Positions 1 to 8,339 are shown, numbered from the stretch's first letter. The stretch is 64,000 nt of DNA from Geitlerinema sp. BBD 1991-9 (GCA_001657325.1 LWRO01000019.1:1-64000), one strand, 5' to 3'. A program made the numbers and translations. Notes: generated by a model not told the origin, from the letters alone.

Positions 1-91
1 TTTCAAGTCTTACGCTCGCTCCACAGGCTGAAACGGTGTGTCCCACCGCCAAAAGTTTAATTCGATTGGAATGTGAGTCCAACTCACTAAC
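1..91 (-). pseudogene. C-terminal TnpB (IS200/IS605-type) fragment, runs off window start
   Basis: Read on the minus strand, the first bases encode LLAVGHTVSACGASVRLE, which resembles the extreme C-terminal tail of cyanobacterial TnpB proteins (family tails of the type AAGHAVSVCGATVRP are remembered, not searched). Upstream in the same frame there is a stop (TAA at 92-94), and the zinc-finger and catalytic parts of TnpB are missing, so this is a remnant, possibly an internally deleted, non-autonomous element. The rest lies outside the window. The identification rests on a short motif. Confidence 0.45.
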
Positions 92-148
92 TTAGTTTTC
101 GTTAGTTAGTTTAACCACCAATATCCAGTCTACCATGTTAACTTAAAG

Positions 149-165
149 CCGTCCTAGAAGGACGG
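149..165 (-). terminator. Hairpin downstream of the B12 operon; terminator or IS605-type end hairpin
   Basis: Perfect 6-bp stem CCGTCC/GGACGG with a 5-nt loop, 57 nt past the stop of btuC on the minus strand. The following bases on that strand (CTTTAAG) are only weakly T-rich. A CCGTCC...GGACGG hairpin next to a TnpB fragment is also typical of IS200/IS605 ends, so it may be the element's end that happens to close the operon. Confidence 0.4.
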
Positions 166-221
166 GGTTTTAGACTCAAAATTTTTGATAACACCATGCT
201 CGAAGATGGCGAGTTCGTCGT

Positions 222-1298
222 CTACCGACGATGTCGCTGGAGAATTGCGTGCGTCACGACCGGCGTTCCGAGCATCGCTGTTACTGCGTTCAAAGGCAAC
301 ACCGTTTGAGTTCCCGGAACTTGCGCCACCCAATCGGACAACACCGCCAGGGTCGCACCCAACAGCGTCACCGCTGGAAGTAAGTGGCGCGTATCCGAAG
401 TCTTCAGTAACGCGCGACTCAAATGCGGCACGGCTACCCCCAAAAAGGCAATCGGCCCGCAAAATGCCGTCACTGCACCCGCCAATACTGCTGCACTCGC
501 AATCGTCCAAAATTGCAACTCGCGCACCCGCAACCCTAAGCTTCGCGCCGAGGCTTCTCCCAAGAGCAGTAAATTGAGAGGTTTCGCCAGTAAGTACGCC
601 ACCCCCAACCCTGAGAACACCGTTACCCCAAAAACGCTCATGCGTTCCCACGTCACGCCGCCGAAACTGCCAAACGTCCAGGTGATATAGGATTGAATGC
701 GTTCGGAGGAACTGAAGTGCAGCAAAATCGTCACGAGAGCGTTGGCGGCATATCCGAACATCAGCCCCAGGAGCAAGAGGGTTTCACGGTTGCGAATCTG
801 TTGCGCGACGATGACGATGAGTCCCAACACCACCGCCGCACCGCTACTCGCCGATAACACTCGTCCCCAATTGCCCGCACTTCCGACTAATACAGCGATG
901 GCCACGCCTAAACTGGCCCCCGAACTAATTCCTAAAACAAACGGTCCAGCTAGGGGATTGCCGAATAGGGTTTGCATCTGTAAGCCAGCCACGGATAAGG
1001 CGGTTCCAGCGACGATGGCAGTGAGGAGTTTGGGAAGGCGAAAAGTGAGAACGATCGTTTTCCATGTGGCGGTTTCGGGTTCGCCGCCGAGTACGATTTT
1101 GAGGATTTCGTCGAGTGGAATCGGAACGGAACCGATCGATAAATTCAAGCCACACGCCACGACGAACAGTCCGACGAACAGCCACCAAATGGAAAAGCGG
1201 CGAAAGCGTTGGGGTCGATTTAACACGGTTCGATCGAATGGGGAGGAATTCGGATCACTTGACTGTGGTGGGTGCCGTCTGGGTTCAGTTCGAGCCAT
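222..1298 (-). CDS. btuC: BtuC-like cobalamin ABC transporter permease
   Basis: FecCD/BtuC-family inner-membrane permease (358 aa from this ATG; the family is usually about 330), which forms the B12 channel with the BtuD ATPase. It shows about ten hydrophobic segments, the family motif NPLAGPFVLGISSGAS (about residues 114-129) and the cytoplasmic-loop motif VAVPHLSRALL near the C-terminus. The start is uncertain. The ATG at 1298 overlaps the upstream metallophosphoesterase by 79 nt, whereas a GTG at 1226-1224 overlaps its TAA stop in GTGTTAA and gives 334 aa, closer to family length. Neither has a clear Shine-Dalgarno sequence. Last gene of the riboswitch-headed operon; the B12 substrate is inferred from that context, as iron-siderophore permeases look alike. 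Confidence 0.85.
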   Translation of the reverse strand: MARTEPRRHPPQSSDPNSSPFDRTVLNRPQRFRRFSIWWLFVGLFVVACGLNLSIGSVPIPLDEILKIVLGGEPETATWKTIVLTFRLPKLLTAIVAGTALSVAGLQMQTLFGNPLAGPFVLGISSGASLGVAIAVLVGSAGNWGRVLSASSGAAVVLGLIVIVAQQIRNRETLLLLGLMFGYAANALVTILLHFSSSERIQSYITWTFGSFGGVTWERMSVFGVTVFSGLGVAYLLAKPLNLLLLGEASARSLGLRVRELQFWTIASAAVLAGAVTAFCGPIAFLGVAVPHLSRALLKTSDTRHLLPAVTLLGATLAVLSDWVAQVPGTQTVLPLNAVTAMLGTPVVTHAILQRHRR

Positions 1299-1981
1299 CG
1301 AAAGCCAGGATATCGATCTCGTTCGATGGCGTTTTCGGGTAATACCTGGGTACAGGTTGAAGGCGTTCCGTAAAATTGAATCCCGTTGTAGGTTCGCTCG
1401 ACTTCTAGGTGAACGTGACCGAATAAAACCAGCTTGACACGATCGAATCGCTCGAGAATTGTTAAAAAGTCTGTGGCGTTGACGAGATCGATGGTATCGA
1501 GCCAATCAATGCCGGTCACAATGGGGTGGTGGTGTAGTGCAATGGCAACGGGATGATGGGATGCGTTTAAAGTTTTCTCTAAGTTCGCTAATGTTTGTTC
1601 GGAAAAGTAGCCTTCGCCGAATTTTGGATTATCGATCGTCGAGTCGAGTAAAATAAACGACCAATCTCCGAGGGTAAAATTTTGACGTGCGACGAACGGC
1701 CATTGATGTAAACGCTCGTTCATCGTCTCGAGACGATCGTGATTGCCCGGAATCCAGTAGGTTGGAATTTGGAGCGGTTCGATTAATTCAAACAGTCGAT
1801 CGTAAGCTTGAGGTTGGCCCTCGTCTGCCAAGTCTCCTGTCAGGAGTAACAGATCGGGATTTTTCAGTTTGACGCGACCTAAAATTGCTTTGAGCGAGTG
1901 CCAAGTTGCGACTCCTCTCATGGCAGTATTGGGATTTGAAAGAAGATGTGTATCGGTAATTTGAGCGATTTTTATTATCAT
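1220..1981 (-). CDS. CpdA-like calcineurin-type metallophosphoesterase
   Basis: A 253-residue cytoplasmic metallophosphoesterase of the class III cyclic-nucleotide phosphodiesterase (CpdA/Icc) type. The binuclear metal site is complete: D10-x-H12, GD at 49-50, GNHD at 79-82, HHHP at 150-153 and GHVH at 188-191. It starts 15 nt after the btuF stop and its own stop overlaps a possible GTG start of btuC, so it is embedded in the B12-uptake operon and probably translationally coupled. The family hydrolyses cAMP or other phosphodiesters and monoesters; the substrate here cannot be read from sequence. Its position suggests a role in nucleotide-loop processing of corrinoids or in signalling, but that is inference. 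Confidence 0.85.
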   Translation of the reverse strand: MIIKIAQITDTHLLSNPNTAMRGVATWHSLKAILGRVKLKNPDLLLLTGDLADEGQPQAYDRLFELIEPLQIPTYWIPGNHDRLETMNERLHQWPFVARQNFTLGDWSFILLDSTIDNPKFGEGYFSEQTLANLEKTLNASHHPVAIALHHHPIVTGIDWLDTIDLVNATDFLTILERFDRVKLVLFGHVHLEVERTYNGIQFYGTPSTCTQVLPENAIERDRYPGFRWLELNPDGTHHSQVIRIPPHSIEPC

Positions 1982-1996
1982 ATTTTTGTTGCGACG

Positions 1997-3214
1997 TCAA
2001 TCGAGCTTTTGATAATAAATCATTTCGGACTCTGGCATGAGTTCGGGATGGAAAATTTTGACTAAGTCAGTGAGAACGAGGTGTGGGTTGACTATGCCAC
2101 TTTCCCAATAGTCGTTACCGCCGTATTGATTGACTCGTGCGGTATTGTTATACATTCGATCGAGCTGCCACGCACTAAAACTTCCATATCTCGGATCGTC
2201 TTCGATCGCGTTAGCTTTGGTTTGCCAGCTTTGACTGAAATTCAACCAAAACTCAGCCTCAGAAGCCTTGTCATAGACCACTTCAAAATCGAGAGGAATA
2301 CTTCCAGTCGATGGATTTTCTTGCCAAAGGTAACTCGCTCCAGCATCAGTTAAAAAACGAGCGACATAACTCTTTCCTCCTGGAACGTACCATGTGCCAT
2401 CGTAGCTAAATCCCGTGAAGACTGTCGGACGATTTTTGACATTGCGAACTAATTCGACAATCCGATTGTATTCCTTCTCAATTTCTGTAAAAATTGCCTC
2501 TGCTTCTGCGTCTCGATTGAAAAATACGGCTGTGAATTTCAGCCATTCAGCTCTTCCTAATGGAGAATTTTCGAGGTATTCAGCATTCAAGGCGACGTTT
2601 AAACCGGCTTCTCGTAATTTAGGATGGCTGTCGTGATTTGAACGACCTGTTCCAAAAGTCATCACGATATCGGGGTTTAGATTGAGAATTGTTTCGATAT
2701 CGATCGTGCGATCTCGTCCGACTTCTGCAATCTGCTTCGCTTCAATTTTTTCGATAACACTTTGCGTATTAATTTGCTTAAAATCCCGCACGCCAGCGAT
2801 TCGATCGACTAAATTCAATTTATCGAGATGTGGTAAATAAGTGGTCGAGAGCGCTACGACAGAACGAACTGGAACTTCGATAATTTGAGATCGGTCGAAT
2901 CTTTTTGGAATAGGAGTTCCACACTGAACGAGTACATATTGAAAAGTTATTTCTGCGTCTTTCCAAGGATTGAGAACGGTAACGATCTTGTAGTTGTTTT
3001 TATATTCAATACTGAATCCTTCCGCTCGATCGATACTGACTTTGTTGGGGAAATAGTCAGTTTTCGGATCGTAGTTTGAAACGCAGCCTTGACGATCCTC
3101 GATCGAAGATCGATCGAGGGTTTGAAGATTGCGATCTGAATGGGTAAGGCAACCCGTTAAAAGAAACGAAGTAATACAGCAGAAAAATATTTGTTTTGCA
3201 AAAAATTTAGTCAT
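1997..3214 (-). CDS. btuF: BtuF-like cobalamin-binding lipoprotein
   Basis: Substrate-binding component of the B12 ABC importer (405 aa), a class III periplasmic binding protein of the TroA/BtuF fold. The N-terminus is a lipoprotein signal with lipobox LLTGC (Cys22), so it is anchored to the periplasmic face of the inner membrane. The family feature VVALSTTYLPHLDKLNLVDR and the segment EVGRDRTIDIETILNLNPD (first-lobe helix and hinge) are present. It follows the [2Fe-2S] protein by 178 nt, a gap containing a hairpin, and is followed closely by the metallophosphoesterase. The B12 assignment comes from the riboswitch and btuB; iron-complex binding proteins of the same fold are the alternative. 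Confidence 0.85.
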   Translation of the reverse strand: MTKFFAKQIFFCCITSFLLTGCLTHSDRNLQTLDRSSIEDRQGCVSNYDPKTDYFPNKVSIDRAEGFSIEYKNNYKIVTVLNPWKDAEITFQYVLVQCGTPIPKRFDRSQIIEVPVRSVVALSTTYLPHLDKLNLVDRIAGVRDFKQINTQSVIEKIEAKQIAEVGRDRTIDIETILNLNPDIVMTFGTGRSNHDSHPKLREAGLNVALNAEYLENSPLGRAEWLKFTAVFFNRDAEAEAIFTEIEKEYNRIVELVRNVKNRPTVFTGFSYDGTWYVPGGKSYVARFLTDAGASYLWQENPSTGSIPLDFEVVYDKASEAEFWLNFSQSWQTKANAIEDDPRYGSFSAWQLDRMYNNTARVNQYGGNDYWESGIVNPHLVLTDLVKIFHPELMPESEMIYYQKLD

Positions 3215-3338
3215 CGGTAGAGATCGCTCAAAAGGGTGAAACTTACGAAGTCATGGGATAGTTTTTAGTGAATTATTGAATCAAAACTCGAAGATTGTTT
3301 AGTAGTTTTATTTAAGATCGATTGGAGATTAAAGAAGC

Positions 3339-3364
3339 ATACCGGTTTCTAAAAAAGCCGGTAT
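3339..3364 (-). other. Intercistronic hairpin between the [2Fe-2S] gene and btuF
   Basis: Perfect 7-bp stem ATACCGG/CCGGTAT with a 12-nt loop in the 178-nt gap between two genes of the operon. No U-run follows on the minus strand, so it looks more like an RNA processing or stability element, or a partial attenuator, than a strong terminator. Confidence 0.45.
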
Positions 3365-3391
3365 ACTCTCTTTATCGGACGGGTAACGGTC

Positions 3392-4273
3392 TCAAGCTCG
3401 ATCGATTGCTGCTGGATATAAATGCTCGTCTAGTTTTTTTCCATTGACCAAATGTTCGTCAACAATCCTTTTGGCGACTTCGGGTTTAACGCGAGTGTAC
3501 CAAGTTCGATCGCCAGAATAAAAAACAACTGGCCCCAACTGACACACTTCCAAACATCCCGAAGTCATCACAGTCACGTCCAATCCCGCTTTTTCAACCG
3601 CTGTTTTCAATGCTTCAAATACAGGTTGCCACTTACGAGACGGATTGCACCGACTCGATCGACAAACTGATAGATAAGGACGTTTTAGCGGATTGGCTTC
3701 GAACGGAATCGGACGTTCTCCCAAAACGTAGATCGATCGAAGTTCTTCATAAAGTCCCAGCTTTTCTAACTTCGGCTTTCCTTCCGGCAATAAATCCTCA
3801 TCTTCTCCCAAGAACGGATTGGGTAAAAACAAATTCATCATCCGTTCTCCAGCACCGTTCCAGAATTGAATTCCCCAGCTTTTCGCCTGTCCGTCTGCAT
3901 TAAACCGACGGTACAAAGCGGCACGAGAGACGAGGCGTTGTTGGCGAAGTTCTGGTGGCGTTTTACAATGAGGCCCGCCTAAATGTTCTTCCAAGCATAA
4001 GTGCATATGCCATCCCTGCGTCACGACTGTTAAATAGCCATCATAAAGAATGCACAGTTTAGGCGGTTCTGTGAATTCTAATTCTAAAACACTTCCTTCA
4101 ACAACATGACCGAGTTGTACTTCCTGCCAACGATCTTGAAACAAAGCGTACAACATCGGTCCGGTTATGTCGATCGCCGATGGAAAATCCTCGTATTCGA
4201 TCGTTCCACCTTGGTAAGTGGGTTCGATCTCACGACGGTTTAGCGGTGTTACCCAACAGTTGAAATCGCTCAT
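3392..4273 (-). CDS. Two-part protein with C-terminal thioredoxin-like [2Fe-2S] ferredoxin domain
   Basis: 293 aa from the ATG at 4273 (an in-frame TTG at 4312, directly after the btuB stop, is an alternative start). Residues 198-280 form a thioredoxin-fold [2Fe-2S] domain with four cysteines, VCRSSRC (C204, C209) and CLEVC (C240, C244), followed by the typical TWYTRVKPEVAKRIVDEHL tail. Residues 1-190 are a separate domain that I cannot name; it is rich in Trp, His and Cys in the stretch WHMHLCLEEHLGGPHC (88-103), which could bind a metal or a corrinoid. The gene lies 42 nt downstream of btuB under the cobalamin riboswitch. A reductive step in B12 handling, for example reduction of the cobalt or removal of an upper ligand, is a reasonable hypothesis but unproven. 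Confidence 0.8.
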   Translation of the reverse strand: MSDFNCWVTPLNRREIEPTYQGGTIEYEDFPSAIDITGPMLYALFQDRWQEVQLGHVVEGSVLELEFTEPPKLCILYDGYLTVVTQGWHMHLCLEEHLGGPHCKTPPELRQQRLVSRAALYRRFNADGQAKSWGIQFWNGAGERMMNLFLPNPFLGEDEDLLPEGKPKLEKLGLYEELRSIYVLGERPIPFEANPLKRPYLSVCRSSRCNPSRKWQPVFEALKTAVEKAGLDVTVMTSGCLEVCQLGPVVFYSGDRTWYTRVKPEVAKRIVDEHLVNGKKLDEHLYPAAIDRA

Positions 4274-4315
4274 GGCTACGGAGACATTGTCATTTTTATC
4301 GTTGTACCACAATTT

Positions 4316-6610
4316 TTAGAAAGTCCAACGCACTCCAGCTTGGAAGTTTCGACTCAATCCTGGAAAACCTGGATAAACTTCATACTGCTCGTCAAAGAGA
4401 TTGTTCAAACTAGCATTTAGCCTGAAGTTTTCACCGAACGGAATTTGCACCTTCAAGTCAACAGTTGTATATCCTCCCAAAGTTTCCGTGTTGGCGTTGT
4501 CTACAAAAAATTCGCTGATGTGGTGAAGGAGAACCCCTGCATAAAATCCATTTGGACGAGCGTAAGCAACTCCGAGGTTAAAGCTATCCGCATCGCGAAA
4601 ACTCAAGTCATTGCCTTCGATACCTTCATTTCGATCCTCTAAGATACGAGTATCGTTCAGCGTCAAGTTCGCAAAGGCAAAAAAGTTTTTAGCAATTTCA
4701 AAATCCAACCCAGCCTCTAAACCGATCGTTTCAGTCTCCCCAATGTTCTTGTAGGTACTCGGCGAACCAAATTCAAAAACGATGAGTTCTGAAATGTGAT
4801 TGAGGAAAAAAGTGGCGCGAAACAGTCCAAAATCACCAATTTTTTGGTCGATGCCGATATCGAAGCTATTGCCTCGCTCGGGTCGCAGATCGGGATTTCC
4901 CTCAACGTTGAATGCGGCTAAACCTTCTAACTCTGAAACGAGTGGTGCGTTGAAACTTCTGGCATAGTTCGCGCGTAACGTCGTTGAGTTCGTAACGTTC
5001 CAAAGGAGTCCTGCACTTGGGGAGGTAAAAGAGCCATTTTCCAGGCTGTTAAATTCTTGGCGAACGCCGAGATTGACGCTGAAATCTGGCGTAACATCGA
5101 CTTCGTAGCGCGCAAAAATGGCCCCTTGGTCGATGTTGTCGTCGTAGTTTTCCGTACTCGTGTCAGTGAAGAAACTAAACGTTTTGTTTTCAGACGTAAT
5201 GGTGCGAAAATCGACGCCGTAAGCAAGATTGTGTGCGTTGGCAATTTGCCAGTTATGTTGAATTTGAAACCCGAATGCAGTTCGATCGACTTCGCTGCGA
5301 CTGCTACGGGGATCGCGGTAGGTATAGTCGAGAACATCGGTATAGACTCTAGCGGTGAGTAATGAATCTCGCTCGCGTCCGAGTTCAGATTCCCAAATGA
5401 GATCGAACAGCCAATCTTCTGTATATTGTCGAGCATCGGGAGTCAGGCTGTTAAATTGTCCGAGACTTCCTGGTTTTGTGGGAACGCCACCGGAAACACC
5501 AAAATCTCGCGAAAGGTACAATCCGCTAAACGTGAGATGATTTCGATCGCCGATATCAGCTGTCAGTTTGAGATTGACGTTGTTGTAGTTGACATCAGCA
5601 TTTTCTCGCGTTCCGTCAAAGTCAATCGTTTCGAGTTCAAAGGGAAAATCGTTTTCGGAATAAGTTCGGTTGTAACCGATAACCCAGCCGAAATCACCAA
5701 CGCTTCCTCGACTTTGGACGATTTGCTGGTTGTAGTCAAAACTTCCGAACCCGCCTCTCACTAAAAATTCGGGTTCTTCGGTTGGCGATTGGGTGACGAT
5801 GTTAATCGTACCGCCAACACCACTGGAACCGTAGAGCGCCGAACTTCCACCGGGAAAGACTTCTAAACGTTCGACTGAATCGGTTGTAAATTGTGCTAAA
5901 TCGAAACCACCAGAGAAACCCAAATCGTTAATCGGACGGCCGTTTAAGAGAATTAACGTTTGGGATGAATCGCCACCTCGGATAAATTGAGAGCTGAGCG
6001 ATCCCAATTGTCCACCAGCCGTTCCGTCGCTGAGAACTCCTGGGACGAATTGTAATGCCTCTTGAACGGTAATGGCATTTTGAACTTCGATTTGCTCTCG
6101 GGGAACGACGTAAACCGGACGAGACGATTCGCGCAACGGCCGGTCTTGTCGAAAAGGAGCAAATATGGGTTGGTTGAGAATTCTCTCGATAAAAATTTCA
6201 ACTTCTGGAACTTCTTCTGGAGTTTCGGATTCGTTCTCGGTCTCCTCTACTTCGGTTCCTGTTTCTATTTCAGATTCAGATTCAGATTCAGGATTTTGAA
6301 CGAGGTGTAAAGTTGAGTTTGAAACGTTGCGGTCTAAATCGATATTTTCCGAGTGTTTCTTGGGTAAAACAGACGATCGAACGTTCGATCGACGGATTGA
6401 CTGTAGCTCCATTTCCGAGGCGCGATCGAGTTGTTTGAGCTGCTCGATCGAGTCCATTGACGGCTCTGAAGCTGTGGCAGGGAACTGTCCCAATATCAAA
6501 AGTGCTAATCCTGCGGTACTGAGCTTTACAAAATGAGGCAACACAGGCAAAGTCGAGCAGTTTACAAAATTTTGGATTTTAGTCATTTTTTTGTACAGAA
6601 AACACTTCAT
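4316..6610 (-). CDS. btuB: BtuB-like TonB-dependent outer-membrane cobalamin receptor
   Basis: TonB-dependent receptor of 764 aa that would carry B12 across the outer membrane using TonB energy. A signal peptide ends near ATAS (residue 48). Residues about 107-140 are a very acidic low-complexity linker (repeated Glu/Ser), unusual before the plug. The plug domain spans roughly 165-275 (QFIRGGDSSQTLILLNGRPI), followed by a 22-strand-type barrel ending in aromatic FQAGVRWTF, as expected for Bam-mediated insertion. The start is the ATG at 6610; a TTG one codon earlier and an ATG at 6586 are alternatives. It is the first gene after the cobalamin riboswitch, which fixes the likely substrate. Confidence 0.92.
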   Translation of the reverse strand: MKCFLYKKMTKIQNFVNCSTLPVLPHFVKLSTAGLALLILGQFPATASEPSMDSIEQLKQLDRASEMELQSIRRSNVRSSVLPKKHSENIDLDRNVSNSTLHLVQNPESESESEIETGTEVEETENESETPEEVPEVEIFIERILNQPIFAPFRQDRPLRESSRPVYVVPREQIEVQNAITVQEALQFVPGVLSDGTAGGQLGSLSSQFIRGGDSSQTLILLNGRPINDLGFSGGFDLAQFTTDSVERLEVFPGGSSALYGSSGVGGTINIVTQSPTEEPEFLVRGGFGSFDYNQQIVQSRGSVGDFGWVIGYNRTYSENDFPFELETIDFDGTRENADVNYNNVNLKLTADIGDRNHLTFSGLYLSRDFGVSGGVPTKPGSLGQFNSLTPDARQYTEDWLFDLIWESELGRERDSLLTARVYTDVLDYTYRDPRSSRSEVDRTAFGFQIQHNWQIANAHNLAYGVDFRTITSENKTFSFFTDTSTENYDDNIDQGAIFARYEVDVTPDFSVNLGVRQEFNSLENGSFTSPSAGLLWNVTNSTTLRANYARSFNAPLVSELEGLAAFNVEGNPDLRPERGNSFDIGIDQKIGDFGLFRATFFLNHISELIVFEFGSPSTYKNIGETETIGLEAGLDFEIAKNFFAFANLTLNDTRILEDRNEGIEGNDLSFRDADSFNLGVAYARPNGFYAGVLLHHISEFFVDNANTETLGGYTTVDLKVQIPFGENFRLNASLNNLFDEQYEVYPGFPGLSRNFQAGVRWTF

Positions 6611-6650
6611 CAATTCGCCATGTTACGGTTGGCATTGATGTTCAGACTTG

Positions 6651-6682
6651 AAAAGGAGACTGTCCGCTAAAATACGACAGTC
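6651..6682 (-). terminator. Hairpin with short U-run in the btuB leader
   Basis: On the minus strand GACTGTC (6682-6676), an 11-nt loop, GACAGTC (6664-6658), then TCCTTTT. It sits about 270 nt downstream of the riboswitch aptamer and 40 nt upstream of the btuB start, so it could be a transcription-termination expression platform. The U-run is short, and no competing antiterminator was identified. Confidence 0.4.
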
Positions 6683-6952
6683 ATCGGTTCAATCGTTTGA
6701 GAGTTTGAGTCAAATTGCAGTCGAGCAAGCCAGTTCGATCTCTTTTCGCGAAAACGTCAACATGAGATCGATGGAAAAGCTTTTACCCGTGAAATACTTC
6801 AATTCTTCTAAGGTCAAGCAATTCCAGAAAATTTCGATGGTCTTTGAAACGAAGCAACCCTCGAAAATTCAATTGCAAAGCGCTAAAATTTCGATCGTTC
6901 AAACAAACTTTCATCTGTACCTCGCAGACGCATTTCAAAGTTAACACTTCAT

Positions 6953-7070
6953 CGGCGGGCATCCTGACTCAGAGGCTCACGACTCATAACAGTTGCGGGA
7001 CAGCGTCGGATTTTCACCGAACTTTCCCCGTTACCTTTGGTGGCTGACCCCCACCAAAACCGACTCGCCG
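6953..7070 (-). promoter_or_regulatory. Cobalamin riboswitch upstream of btuB
   Basis: The minus strand shows the conserved cobalamin aptamer core in order: GGGGAAAG, CGGTGAAAATCCG, GCTGTCCCGCAACTGT (B12 box), then a GTGAGCC/GAGTCAGGA segment. The ends CGGCG (7070-7066) and CGCCG (6957-6953) pair as the closing P1 stem. It lies in the long leader of the btuB operon and should repress it when cobalamin is abundant. The outer limits of the aptamer are set from the pairing only. It does not control btuD, which is read from the other strand. Confidence 0.93.
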
Positions 7071-7278
7071 TAGTGTACCACGAAAATAGCACTCGATCGA
7101 ATCGCGTATTCTTCCCTCGTTCCCATTTGAAGCACTCGAATTGTGACGGCTTGTCAGACTCAGTCGAGAAAAACTTCTGTGCGATTGACACCGGTTGACC
7201 CAGTCTTTCACAATAAACTGGGTTACGAAATCGGTGCAAGCCTCACTTTTTAGCCAGTTCGCGTTTGCAATTTTTGTG

Positions 7279-8064
7279 ATGTCAATTGTTACCCAACAGC
7301 TTACTGGAGGTTACTCAAACCATCCAGTTATCCGAAATGTCTCGTTGAATGTCAAATCGGGAGAGTGGTTAACGATCCTAGGTGCAAATGGTTCGGGTAA
7401 ATCGACGCTTTTACGGCTTTTATGTCGCCTGCTTCAGCCAAAACAGGGCGTTGTTTTGCTGGACGATACCTCGATCGAGATATTTTCCTCTCGTCAGATC
7501 GCTCGTAAAATTGCATTTTTATCACAGCAACAAGCTAACGTTCCCGAGGAAATGACTGTCCGAGAATTAGTGAGTTTAGGACGATCGCCTTATCAACCTT
7601 GGTGGAAATGGGAATTAAGCGCAGACGATCGAGATTGGGTTGAGATCTCCTTGCAGCGAACGAATCTCGAGGATTTCGCCAATCGTCCAATTTCTCAGCT
7701 GTCTGGTGGCGAACGACAACGCGCGTTTTTAGCTTTGGCATTGGCGCAGAACCCCACAGTTTTGTTGCTAGACGAACCAACTACATTTCTCGATATTTGC
7801 TATCAATTGGAATTACTGGATTTACTCGACTCTCTCAATCGAACTCGAAAGCTATCGATCGTAACGGTCTTGCACGATATAAACTTAGCTGCGCGGTACA
7901 GCCATCGTATCGCACTTGTGAAATCAGGTCAGATTGTCGAGGTGGGTACTCCAGTTGAGGTACTCACTCCTGAAAATATTCTTTGTGTTTTTGGAGTCGA
8001 AGCAATTATCATTTCCACGCCAGTCGGATTACAAGTTTGTCCCTTACGATTTGCTTCAAAATAA
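7279..8064 (+). CDS. btuD: BtuD-like ABC transporter ATPase
   Basis: ATP-binding subunit (261 aa) of the FecE/BtuD type that energises the BtuC permease. Walker A GANGSGKST (35-43), signature LSGGE (141-145), Walker B VLLLDEPT (161-168) and the switch histidine in VLHDINLA are all intact. The start chosen is the ATG opening MSIVTQQLTGGY, which places the usual short strand before Walker A; an upstream in-frame start would add 28 residues of no family likeness. It is divergent from the btuB operon, so the importer is split over two transcripts, and only the minus-strand one has the riboswitch. Pairing with btuC/btuF is inferred from proximity. Confidence 0.88.
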   Translation: MSIVTQQLTGGYSNHPVIRNVSLNVKSGEWLTILGANGSGKSTLLRLLCRLLQPKQGVVLLDDTSIEIFSSRQIARKIAFLSQQQANVPEEMTVRELVSLGRSPYQPWWKWELSADDRDWVEISLQRTNLEDFANRPISQLSGGERQRAFLALALAQNPTVLLLDEPTTFLDICYQLELLDLLDSLNRTRKLSIVTVLHDINLAARYSHRIALVKSGQIVEVGTPVEVLTPENILCVFGVEAIIISTPVGLQVCPLRFASK

Positions 8065-8339
8065 AACTCAAGAAATTAATTTTCATTAAAATTCTATTTG
8101 GAGATTAATATTTTTATGTTGAATTGTTTTTACGAATTGTCAATTCACTCTCTAAAAATGTTTATTTGCTATCGATCGAGACGCATAAAACTCATACCAG
8201 GTTTGCTCGATCCAGATTTATGTTAAAATCAGTATAGAAGTAACTTAATTAATCAGCTTAACAAGCTTAAAATTACTGGCTTTCTTATCTCAAGCAGATG
8301 TTAAAGCAGTGACCGAAAGCTTAAATCAGCGTATCGATC

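Noticed and set aside
154-651. 165-codon open frame overlapping btuC
   Set aside because: Out of frame with a strongly supported permease gene and without recognisable domains.
6648-6944. 98-codon open frame on the plus strand
   Set aside because: It lies wholly inside the btuB leader, opposite the riboswitch transcript, with no family likeness or ribosome binding site.
7066-7279. Riboswitch control of btuD
   Set aside because: The aptamer core reads only on the minus strand; the btuD transcript would carry its complement.
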